This document shows, one piece after another, positions 55,572 to 64,000 of a DNA stretch of 64,000 nucleotides (position 1 is its first letter; each line of letters begins with the position of its first letter). Source of the DNA: Helianthus annuus (Eukaryota > Streptophyta > Magnoliopsida > Asterales > Asteraceae); contig NC_035446.2 of assembly GCF_002127325.2 (NCBI RefSeq), positions 162,472,099-162,536,098 on the forward strand. Direction: 5' to 3'. The notes under the pieces were generated by a model, which saw nothing but the letters and a program-made list of their open reading frames with translations, had not been told where the DNA came from and did no database searches. The position numbers and the translations under genes were made by a program.

Positions 55572-58126
55572 TCAAAAGCAAAACGGAGTACCAGATGCTT
55601 GATGACATCCAAGAAACCTTCAAGAATCTTAGAAAGATCAACATGAAGCTTAACCCGGAAAAATGTTCGTTCGGATTTGATGAAGGAAAATTCCTGGGTC
55701 ATATTGTTGGAAAACAAAGCATCAAGGCCAACCCCAACAAAGTGAAAGCTGTTCTCGAAGCTAAACCACCAAGAACCAAGAAGGAGGTTGAAAGCTTGAA
55801 TGGGAAGCTTGCAGCCTTGAAGCGTTTTACCTCAAAACTGGCCGAAAGGTCCCTACCGTTCTACAAAACGCTCAAGAATTGTTCAGATAAGAAAGATTTC
55901 AGATGGACCGAGGAGGCTGAGGAAGCTTTCAATCAAATGAAGCAGCACCTTGCTTCACTGCCAGATATTGCAGCACCTGAAACCGGGGAGCTCATATCGG
56001 TGTACCTCTCAGTTGCCGACGAAGCCATCAGTGCAGTCCTCACCATTGAAAGGGACAAGGCTCAGGTACCCGTCTATTTTTTCAGCAAAACTTTAAAACT
56101 AGCTGAAACCAAATATCCTCCCCTTGAAAAACTAGCCCTAGCCTTGGTCCAAACAGCCAGAAGGCTTAGAAGATACTTTCAAGCACATCCTATACAGGTG
56201 GTCACTGACCAACCTGTCAAGAACGTGCTTGAAAAGCCTGAAAACTCAGGAAGATTGGCAAAATGGGCAGTGGAACTAGGTGAACATAACATCACCTATG
56301 TCCCACGAAAAGCAATCAAAGCTCAAGTTTTGGCTGACTTCCTAATAGAAGTCCCAAGCCAAAAGACTGAAGAAGTAAACACCACAACCACTGAACCCTC
56401 CAACCCTGAAGCCTGGAAACTGTTCACCGACGGGGCTTCAAGCGTTGAAGGGTCAGGAGCTGGTGTAATCCTAATCAACCCTGAGGGGCTAGAATTCACA
56501 TATGCTCTTCGTTTCAACTTTCAGACCACTAATAACGAGGCTGAATACGAAGCACTGATCGCTGGCCTCCGGCTAGCCAAAGAAATGAAAGTCAAAAAGC
56601 TTGAAGTGTTCACTGATTCGCTACTAGTATCAAGCCAAGTCAATGACAGCTATGTCGCTAAGGAGCCCAACATGAGAAGGTACAAAGAAAAATCAAAGGA
56701 ATTAATGAACACCTTCCAGGCATGCAACATCAAACAGATTCCAAGATCCCAAAACAAAAAGGCTGACGCCTTAAGCAAGTTAGCGTCCCTCACATTCGCC
56801 CACCTCACAAAAAAGGTGTTGGTTGAAGTGTTGAAGGCTCGTTCAATTGACGAATTGGAAGTACAAGATGTGGTCACCGAGGAAGATCCAAATTGGATGA
56901 CTCCCATAAAGAAGTTCCTTCAAAACAACGAACTACCAAGTGATCAAATAGAAGCTGAAAGGGTAAAGATCAAAGCAAGACAATATGTGTTGCAAGGAGA
57001 AATCCTCTATAAAAAAGGATACCTTGCACCATTGCTAAGGTGTGTGGGCCCTGAACAAAGCAAGTATTTGGTTAAAGAAGTGCATGAAGGAATATGTGGA
57101 GCTCATTTCGGAGCTAGGTCGGTGGTTGCAAAACTCATGAACTTGGGATACTTCTGGCCTTCAATGCATCGGGATACCGTCGAGCAATTGAAGAAATGCG
57201 ATGCCTGCCAAATCCACTCCCCAATACCAAAAAGTCCAAAACATGACTTGGTCCCCATAACTTCAGCATGGCCATTCCATAAATGGGGAATGGACATAGT
57301 TGGACCATTCCCTCCAAGCAAAGGGGGAGTAAAATTCCTGTTGGTAGCAATTGATTACTTCAGCAAATGGCCAGAGGTCAAACCCCTTGCCAAAATCACA
57401 GGAAAGCAAATCATAGACTTTGTATGGGAGAACATCATATGCCGCTATGGGCTGCCAGGGGTAATTGTGACCGATAATGGGAAACAATTCGCTGAGAAAC
57501 CCTTCAGCCTTTGGTGCAAAGAGTACAGGATCAACCAAATCTTCAGCTCAGTGGCTTACCCGCAATCAAACGGTCAGGTTGAAAGGACCAACAGAAGCAT
57601 AGTGGAAGGCATCAAGACAAGATTGGGGAGATATGAAAGTAATTGGCTGGAAGAATTGCCTAGCGTTTTATGGGCAATCAGAACAACAGAAAAAGCAAGT
57701 CACAGAAAAACACCTTATAGCTTGGTATTCGGATCCGAAGCCGTAATCCCCGCTGAAATAGGAGTTGTAACCCAACGAATTGTCAACATGGATCCCGAGG
57801 TAAACACACAAGAGACCATGTTGAACTTACAACTCTTAGAAGAGGCCCGGGATCAAGCAGCAATACAAGAGGCCAAATACAAGCAAAAGATGGAAGCTTA
57901 TTACAACAAAAAGGTCAAGAACGAACGATTCAAGCCAGGAGACCTAGTCCTCAGAAACAATGAGGCCAGCAAAAAGGAAAACCAAGGAAAATTAGGCCCA
58001 AAATGGGAGGGGCCATACACCATCCTCGAAGCACACAAGGGTGGATCCTACAAGCTGGGAGATCTAGAAGGCAAAAGGCTCCCAAGGCACTGGAACGGAA
58101 AAACTTTAAAAAAATTCTATGTTTAG
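55422..58126 (+). CDS. pol: E3 pol: RT, RNase H, archaeal RNase H, integrase
   Basis: The listed frame starts at MPFGLKNAGATYQ (55463, 887 aa), internal to RT, so there is no true start codon. YVDDLVIKS lies near residue 31. RNase H spans about 165-290 (TKYPPLEKLALALVQTARRL). Archaeal RNase H spans about 317-445 (LFTDGASSVEG, NNEAEYEAL, TDSLLVSSQ, NKKADALSKLAS; all acidic positions kept). Integrase has an HHCC finger with CDACQIH and D-D-E at MDIVGPFP (609), VTDNGKQF (668) and GQVERTN (704). It ends LKKFYV. It is the best-preserved pol in the window and is inactive only because of the upstream shift and stop. Confidence 0.93.
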
Positions 58127-59001
58127 AAAGTTTGGTTTGTGGCAAAACAAAAACCTTTTGTAAAAGCAAATGTTGCTTGAATGAATGAAGTTACTTTATC
58201 AAACTTGTCTTTCTATCCTAATATCAGGTTGAGAACCTAGCAAAAAACTCCATGGCAAGGGCCATGTAAGGGGATGAGCTCCCAGGCCATATCGCTCAAT
58301 AGGTTCAAGGGTTGAATGGACCTATATAAGGGGTGAGTTCCTAAATCAATACAACTCCATGAGACTTATCAATAAAAAACCATAGTGTCTCATAGACAGG
58401 TTTGAACAGCCTACACCAATCGTTCCTTAAGTCTAAAAAATGTACCCAATAATCAGACTTACGAAACCAAACAAATCACAACGAAATAAAAGAAAAGGAT
58501 AGATACTACGTCTTGATGATAAACACTAAGGCAAAGTGACTGCAGCACTGAACCCTTTAAAGTGTAAAAAACATAAAGACAAAGTAAACAAAGACAAGGC
58601 AAGAAAATAAAAACAAACAAGCCTATCAACCAAACATACAAACCAAATCAGAAGCTACCCAAAGATCAACCAACAGGCACCGAGCTTGAAAGGTTAAAGG
58701 CTTCAACCCACCAGCAACTGTACAAAAAGCCTGAAGGGTTGAAACCCCACAAAACAAAACCAAGCAAATGGAACCAACAAAAACATCAACGACAAACATC
58801 ATGTCATAAGTTAGAAAGGCCATAAAAAACCTTCATAAGACAGTTAAAGCAAGCCCTAGTGACTTGCAAATAAAACTAATGTTCAACAGCCATATAGGCC
58901 CAACCAACCAACCATGGGAACCTTAAGGGTCCCCAAAACCTAAACATTGTTTAAAACATTACAAAACATAAAATGTTTGCTAAGAAAGCTACGAATAAAT
59001 G
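58127..59001. other. Non-coding spacer between E3 pol and its antisense gene
   Basis: No conserved frame. GGTTGAA/AAGGGTTGA-type words and AACCTTT recur. Convergent transcript ends are expected here. Confidence 0.5.
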
Positions 59002-59736
59002 TCAGTTATCAGAGGGCTTGGAACCTTCACCCTTAGACTTTTTAGCTTTCTTTGTCTTCTTCACCTTCACAACTTCTTCACCACCAACTGCAGAGGTTTC
59101 CAAACCAGCATCTTTCGAGGTTTCAGGCAGACTCGAAAGGGTATCATCACTGTCCCCGGAGTAAGACCTCTTCTTTGACAAGGAACCCAAAACCTCAGCA
59201 CAAACCTTCTCATTTAACCCCTCAGGCTTCAACCCCTGTAAAACAGACAAAGGCTTACCAAAACAAGAGGATACCTCATGAATAAAGGGGTAGGTTAGCC
59301 TCTCCATCTGCTCAACAGAAGCCTTGAAGACATCAGAAGCCTCAGGGCGAAACATGGGTGATTTCTCCAAAGGTTGCCCAGATTCATGAAGTTTATAGCC
59401 AGCAGTAAGGCCTTGATGCTTCCCCAGGTTCAGCAGCTTTGTGTAAACATCACCAAGGGCAGAGTTAAATTCCTTAGAGTGCAAAAGATAAGTCACAACC
59501 TGCTGAAACCCATGCTCGATCAACCACTGATTATCCGCAGTCACCTGACCAACGGAAGCCTTCAACCCCTCATTTTCTTCACGAAAAGCCTTCTGCTGGA
59601 CAGATAAGGCCTCTCGGTCAGCCTTCAATTTCAACAAATTTGCTTCAAAACTTTTCCTCAGGTCACCCATCTCAATGGCATGCATCTTCTTCAGATCCTC
59701 AATCTCCTTCTTCCAAGCTGCCTCCTTCTCTGCAAA
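59002..59736 (-). pseudogene. E3 antisense accessory gene, 3' part (coiled coil), truncated by E4
   Basis: The open frame extends into the E4 junction (FAEKEAAWKKEIEDLKKMH just upstream of the Met at 59685). Heptad-rich coiled coil of about 70 residues, then DNQWLIEHGFQQVVTYLLHS, matching DRNWLITNG in E2 and DRQWIRSHG in E1 at the same place after the coiled coil. A Ser/Glu-rich tail ends in a Lys cluster (KKTKKAKKSKGEG) that looks like a nuclear localisation signal. Intact over this stretch. No intron in this portion. The N-terminal half is displaced beyond 64000. Function unknown; it probably corresponds to the genes at 1-2462 and 38895-43855. Confidence 0.75.
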
Positions 59737-60133
59737 TGATGTGCGTGTAGTGTAATATAATTTTAGATATATTTTTAAGCCCTTTTTACACTTTTAGCCA
59801 AGTTTTAAATTTATAAAACACGATATTTACTAACACTAAACACACATATGGGCAAGTGCACCCATCGTGGACGTAGTATAGCGTTGGTAAGATACCGAGG
59901 TCGTCCAAGGACACAAGAGCTTTTAATACCGGTTTATCCTCAACGTCTAATCAAATCAAAAAGTTAGAAAAATGTTTTAAACTAAGAAAAATAAAAGCTA
60001 ACTAAATGCTGAAAAATAAAATAAAATAAAAACAGATAGACAAGATGAATCACTTGGATCCGACAAGTGTATTAGTATAACCTTTGATTATTTTCGCACT
60101 TTTGCACTTGTTTAAGAGATTATCTTAGTTATT

Positions 60134-60353
60134 GTAGTAGGCCCCTTTTTCGGAGGTGACGTTACCCTCAACCCAGTAGTTTGAGTCAGCAAGGATACAA
60201 TCCTAAAGGGTTGGATTATTGAAAGATAATGAATTAAGTTATTAATGCAAATTATGGTAGGCCCCGCTTTTGGCGGTGACGTTACCCTCGGCTAAGTAGT
60301 CTGAGTCAGCAGGGATACAGTCCTAAATAGCCGGGTTATAGTATTAATAGTAG
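60134..60353. repeat. 120-bp tandem duplication in E4 LTR
   Basis: TAGGCCCC-N-GGTGACGTTACCCTC and TGAGTCAGCA recur exactly 120 bp apart (TGAGTCA at 60182 and 60302). TGAGTCA is the GCN4-like bZIP core, and TGACGT a second bZIP-type core. Confidence 0.8.
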
Positions 60354-60934
60354 TTAGCTTATGAGGGGGTCAAAGAGTTTGGATCCCCGCCATCCAATAC
60401 CTATGGGCATTGAAGGAGATCCTACTAAATTTGACCCAGGTCCCAAGCAGGACCTCTAAACGCTGAACAAGGGCAAGACCTTTACCAAACCGTTCCCTTA
60501 ACCCCCGACCAGGTAGCCAACATACCTCCATATAGACCGTGGAGATATGAATGGTGAAAATCTTTTATTTTATATAGACAGTAAAATAATGCCAAGACAC
60601 CACGGACAAACGATAAGGAAAGATCACCTTCAACATAAGTAACTAGTTATTAAAGTCATTAATACAAAACCAAATAAAAAGTGCAAAAGATTAAAAATAA
60701 AAAGTATTATACTAAACACTTGTCTTCACCAAGTGATGTAAGAGACTTAGGCAAACATGGCCTTGATTGTCAAGAACTCTTACGATCAATCTTGGATCCC
60801 GAGACGACTCACACACTCTATGATGGACAATGGATGATGGTGGTGGATGATGGTGTTATGGTGGTGGTGGGTGGTGGATGAAGTGTGAGAGAGGTGGTGT
60901 GCCAAGGGATGAGAGAGAATGAAACCAAGCTCCT

Positions 60935-60943
60935 CTATTTATA
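60935..60943 (-). promoter_or_regulatory. E4 LTR TATA box
   Basis: TATAAATAG on the minus strand. The first palindrome pair lies 20 bp upstream. Confidence 0.65.
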
Positions 60944-60962
60944 GGCTGAACAGAACGCTGGA

Positions 60963-61180
60963 CACGGCCCCGTGTTCGCTGAACACGGCCCCGTGCCCGT
61001 CTGACATTCTCTCTCTTCATTAATTGTAATTGCGAATTACAATTAATGCGCCTGCTGTACTTTCAACACGCCCCCGTGTCCGCTGGGCACGGCCCCGTGG
61101 TGAGCAATGGAAGCTTCTACTGGTTTGTCTTTTCTGCTGCTTCCTGGGCACGCCCCCGTGTTCACTGGACACGGGGCGTG
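60963..61180. promoter_or_regulatory. Three palindrome pairs in E4 U3 (CACGGCCCCGTG type, 21-bp spacing)
   Basis: Pairs start at 60963/60984, 61067/61088 and 61149/61170. Each half is a 11-12-bp palindrome, and starts are always 21 bp apart. They sit 20-245 bp upstream of the TATA box. Confidence 0.7.
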
Positions 61181-61429
61181 TTCAGGCTCTGTTTCTCTTC
61201 TCTTTGTCTTGGGAGGTGCCGTTGAGGTCCGGGCAGTTCACTTTTGTTCCTTTTCTTGTATTTATGGTAGATTTAGTAGTCTTTTTGCTTCTTTTGTGAT
61301 TTTGAGCTCATTTCATCCTGAAAATACAAAAGGAAGACAAAAACACTCTTTTTCCAACATTAGTACTTAAAAAGGGTTAGTTTTATGCCTTAAATGATGT
61401 GTTTTATATGTTGCATTTTACACACATCA

Positions 61430-61470
61430 AATACCCCCACACTTGAACTTTTGCTTGTCCTCAAGCAAAA
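61430..61470 (-). promoter_or_regulatory. E4 polypurine tract with adjacent hairpin
   Basis: The minus strand has AAGTGTGGGGGTATT next to the LTR. Plus-strand TTTTGCTTG-TCCT-CAAGCAAAA (61449-61470) forms a perfect 9-bp stem with TCCT loop. Confidence 0.75.
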
Positions 61471-62010
61471 CTCTTTTAATGTGGCTTACACTCCCAAATG
61501 GAATAGGTAGAAGAGAAGTTTTTTAACTTGTCCTAGAGTGTCGGGAATCCAAGGTTTAGATAGGTTCTATTTTTATTTTATTTACAATCTTATTCGTCAT
61601 GGTTTATTTTGAACTTTTCATAAGATAAACTACTTAATTTGGCATAGCATGCCTTATTAAAATTCCATTTATATACAAGTTCACATACCTCACGGGAGAT
61701 CACTCAATCACTCGGCCGAAGGTGTATATTTAAGTGAATCGCTCGAGAGCGGCACGGATTTACATTTTCCATATGCTTGCCAAGCGATCAATCCTCCTCC
61801 TTTTTAACTTTTACCTTTGTAAATATCAAGAGGTCTTTTTGGGGTGAAGGCTTGGGTTTAAAGGTGGGTGGTTGGTTAGTGGTTAGTAAAAAGGGCGAAA
61901 ATCGTGACAAGTGTCGGTTTTCGTAAAATACCTTATTTTTGGTGACATTTATTTTTGAAGTATTTCTCCAAACAAGCTTTTTGTAGCTTATGTTTGTTTT
62001 TTGACTTCAA

Positions 62011-62045
<35 letters not shown>

Positions 62046-62712
62046 ATCACGTAAAGGTATGTTTATGAAAAACCGAGTTTGTCACTAAAATAAAGGTGAA
62101 AAAATGAAAAAGGTTTTTTTGGTGGGTAAAAAAAATTGTTTTGGGGGTAATGAAATGAAAGGTTTAGGCTCAAAGGGGTTTTCTAGGGGGGTTTTGGGTA
62201 GGTAAAAAAAATTGAAAAATAATGGTTTTGAAAGAAAATAGTTAGTCCTAATGCCTCCATCATTTACTTACTTGGGTTTAAGTTGGTAAGGACCGGGAAT
62301 GTATCGTCGTGGCAAGTTCTAGATTTGTAAAGACCGAGCGGCTATTCACACAAGAAACGAAAAATGAGCATTTAATCTAAATATGTGTATTTTTATGCTC
62401 AATAAAGGCTCAAAACTCACTTTTTGTGGGAATGGGTTTTTAATGTGACCAAGCATATATAATCGAATTTTAGCTAGACTTGTTATACCGGTTCATAATT
62501 TTCTTATGTTAGTTCTTTTTATCACGACGCTATCGGTTGTAAGTTTGTAAAAATATAACCCTTTTATAACTTGTTATTCCCAACTTAAACTAAGACAAGT
62601 AAATAATAAAAAATGAAAAAGTTTTTGAAAAAATTTGGGGTGTTTAGCGGTTCCAATAGAGTTTTGTGTAAGGCTTGTTTTAGGATTTTGCAAAATTCCA
62701 AGGTTTTAGCAT
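61471..62712. other. Non-coding interior of E4
   Basis: AT-rich with G-runs and a T run of about 34 at 62011-62044. No reading frame of note. Confidence 0.5.
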
Positions 62713-62750
62713 CCCCCCCACACTTAAATTACACATTGTCCTCAATGTGT
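62713..62750 (-). promoter_or_regulatory. Second polypurine/hairpin module in E4
   Basis: TCCCCCCCACACTT then ACACATTG-TCCT-CAATGTGT (62731-62750), an 8-bp stem with the same TCCT loop. CACACTT-to-loop spacing (20 nt) is the same as at 61430-61470, but stem bases differ. Confidence 0.7.
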
Positions 62751-62829
62751 CCAAAAATAGAGTTTTTGGTTGATTAGAATATGTAAAAGTGTGTTTAAAA
62801 ACAAAGATTTGTGTTACTGGCACTCTGGA

Positions 62830-63014
62830 CACGGCCCCGTGTTGACCGGGCACGGCCCCGTGGTGAAGTGCCAGTAACGAAAATTATAGAATTGAAACAG
62901 AAGCCTGGACACGGGGGCGTGTTCGCTGAACACGTCCCGTGTCCAGTTACCCGAACTGGGTGATTTCCTGCAGGGGGCTCAGCACGGGGCCGTGTTGGTT
63001 GGGCACGGCCCGTG
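62830..63014. promoter_or_regulatory. Three more palindrome pairs inside E4
   Basis: Pairs start at 62830/62851, 62910/62931 and 62983/63004, all 21 bp apart. A seventh pair is at 63768/63789. Confidence 0.7.
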
Positions 63015-63287
63015 TGGAGCCTTCTGTTATGGAGATTTTTGTCGGTTTGTTCTGTTCTTCTGCATGGTTCCATTTTTTTCTCGTTCCCTTTTTCATCCAT
63101 TACCACCACGAGTCCATAAATCATAAAAACCATCATAACATTGCTAATAGAGAGATAGTACATAAATATAGTTAATTAACTAAGGGATACATAAGGTTAT
63201 CATAAAGGTTCTACTTATTTAGGAAAATTTCGGGAATAGCTTCCCGATGTAGAAACATTCTTCAGCCCATGGCTCCTAGGTTCTCAC
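63015..63287. other. Non-coding stretch of E4
   Basis: No frame or repeat of note. 3' flank of the minus-strand small frame. Confidence 0.4.
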
Positions 63288-63716
63288 TCAAAGCCATTCT
63301 TCTATCTCCCTTGGGAGGTAGAAGGTAGCTTCATTCTCGTCGGTATCTTGAGGAGGAGCGCTTACCGGGACTCCTTGCACTACCCTTGGTTGCGATACTT
63401 GGTGCAAGGCGTGCCATTCTGCTGGAATGATAACCTCGGGTATCACATTCCACGCCCTGTGTGTAATCACCGGAACCAAAGGCGGGGAAGCAAGAAGGTT
63501 TATCCTTTGGTGCAGAAGGTTTACTTCTTGCAGGCAGCCCTCCAAACTTATCGTCAGATGATTAACGCGATCCACCAAAGCTTCTTCTACACTCGTCAAT
63601 TCGTCCACGGCTTCCCTTAAAGCGTAAACGTAGTTTACTAGGGAATCCTCTGCGGTAGACGATCTCCTTCCATTTCGGTTATTCCTTGAAGATGCTCCGC
63701 TGTTCCGGCTGGCCAT
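63288..63716 (-). CDS. Small E4 frame of unknown function (about 142 aa)
   Basis: Start chosen at MASRNSGASSRNNRNGRRSS (63716). The open frame reaches 63791, but its first residues are encoded by the palindrome pair at 63768-63800. A basic Ser/Asn/Arg-rich N-terminus is followed by a leucine-rich helical stretch likely to form a coiled coil (YALREAVDELTSVEEAL ... EVNLLHQRINLLA), then a Pro/Val-rich part and an acidic end (DTDENEATF). No membrane segment, so not evidently an envelope-like protein. It lies between pol (outside) and the 3' LTR on the sense strand. It may be an accessory protein or a fragment of a larger frame. Confidence 0.5.
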   Translation of the reverse strand: MASRNSGASSRNNRNGRRSSTAEDSLVNYVYALREAVDELTSVEEALVDRVNHLTISLEGCLQEVNLLHQRINLLASPPLVPVITHRAWNVIPEVIIPAEWHALHQVSQPRVVQGVPVSAPPQDTDENEATFYLPREIEEWL

Positions 63717-63767
63717 TTTCTGCGAAACAAGCCGAGGAACTAAATTTTTACAAAACAGTACCTCGAA

Positions 63768-63800
63768 CACGGCCCCGTGCTCAGTGAGCACGGCCCCGTG
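63768..63800. promoter_or_regulatory. Seventh palindrome pair of E4
   Basis: CACGGCCCCGTG at 63768-63779 and 63789-63800, again 21 bp between starts. About 50 bp upstream of the small frame. Confidence 0.7.
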
Positions 63801-64000
63801 TTCACTGTCTGCAGGAATTTTTGTCTAATGGTTCTAGGTTTTTAAATTATTTCTATATACTTTTGTCGTGTTATGAGCTTAGATAATTTAAAAACACAGT
63901 TATGGAACTAACTTTAGACAAGAATCCATAGCGAAAATTCCTTCAAACCTTGCATAGAAGGTTGGAATCATGGGTTTCCAAGCTTCCATGGAGGTAGGGT

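Larger units (their letters stand above)
51868..59736 (+). mobile_element. E3: Tat-lineage Ty3/gypsy element, cut by E4
   Basis: Probable 5' LTR 51868-52500, PBS, gag-protease, RT, RNase H, archaeal RNase H and integrase on the plus strand, then an antisense coiled-coil gene truncated where E4 inserts at 59737. The rest of the gene and the 3' LTR must lie beyond the window. One stop and one frameshift break gag-pol. Confidence 0.9.
59737..61429 (-). repeat. E4 3' LTR (1,693 bp)
   Basis: Ends TGATGTGCGTGTA / TACACACATCA are an inverted pair. Minus-strand TATAAATAG (60935-60943) places U3 above and R-U5 below it. U5 side contains the 120-bp duplication at 60134-60353. U3 contains three palindrome pairs. 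Confidence 0.85.
59737..64000 (-). mobile_element. E4: large LTR retrotransposon (Ty3/gypsy, Athila/Tat-like), 3' part only
   Basis: Inserted in the E3 antisense gene. A 1,693-bp 3' LTR (59737-61429) with TGATGTG...CACATCA ends is followed on its inner side by a polypurine tract. The interior to 64000 holds a second polypurine-like module, palindrome pairs and one small frame. Pol is outside the window, so the lineage rests on LTR size, tract sequence and general resemblance. Confidence 0.8.

Noticed and set aside
61030..61370. Overlapping frames with hydrophobic segments in the E4 LTR
   Set aside because: They lie in U3 upstream of the TATA box and contain the palindrome pairs. No family resemblance.
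63288..63791. E4 small frame as an envelope-like gene
   Set aside because: No signal peptide, no membrane span and only about 142 residues from the likely start.

Overview
The window is nuclear DNA from a flowering plant, built almost entirely of nested transposable elements with only two recognisable host genes. Evidence for a plant: LTR retrotransposons of the Ty3/gypsy Tat lineage (second, archaeal-type RNase H) and Ty1/copia, an RTE-type LINE, Helitrons with CTAG ends, many hAT and Tourist-like MITEs, short GT-AG introns, and the plant gene families RCI2/PMP3 and ARP1-like RRM proteins. A dicot, possibly Asteraceae, is my guess and is not proven by the sequence.

Layout. 1-9396: 3' and central part of a minus-strand Tat element (E1), with a spliced coiled-coil gene on the opposite strand, a decayed gag-pol and its 5' LTR. 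9397-12187: SINE/MITE debris, an hAT MITE and a small two-exon RCI2/PMP3 gene (11650-11939, minus). 12188-21177: a complete copia element (12443-18542, TSD CTAAT) and a complete 1.56-kb TRIM-like LTR element (19306-20865, TSD TTCGC), both inside sequence with hAT-like ends. 21178-24810: MITEs, a 42-bp-stem hairpin, a SINE-like repeat and AT-rich DNA. 24811-26824: a five-exon ARP1-like RNA-binding protein gene (minus). 27122-38126: MULE-like, hAT, Tourist-like and Helitron elements, including two Helitrons of one family nested in opposite orientation. 38127-51174: a complete 13-kb Tat element (E2, TSD CCTAT), minus strand, whose antisense gene is interrupted by an RTE LINE. 51180-51867: a tandemly duplicated non-coding repeat. 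51868-59736: a plus-strand Tat element (E3) whose antisense gene is cut by another LTR element (E4, 59737 to beyond 64000, minus strand).

The most unusual signals are: (1) seven pairs of a 12-bp CACGGCCCCGTG-type palindrome in E4, always exactly 21 bp apart; (2) two copies in E4 of a polypurine-tract module with a hairpin whose stem bases differ but stay paired; (3) genes antisense to pol in E1-E3, spliced in E1 and E2, with a TATA box in E2; (4) the inverted nested Helitron pair with arrays of about 70-bp units built around the 3' terminal hairpin. All long TE reading frames here carry stops or frameshifts, so these elements look non-autonomous or recently decayed. ARP1-like and RCI2-like look intact.
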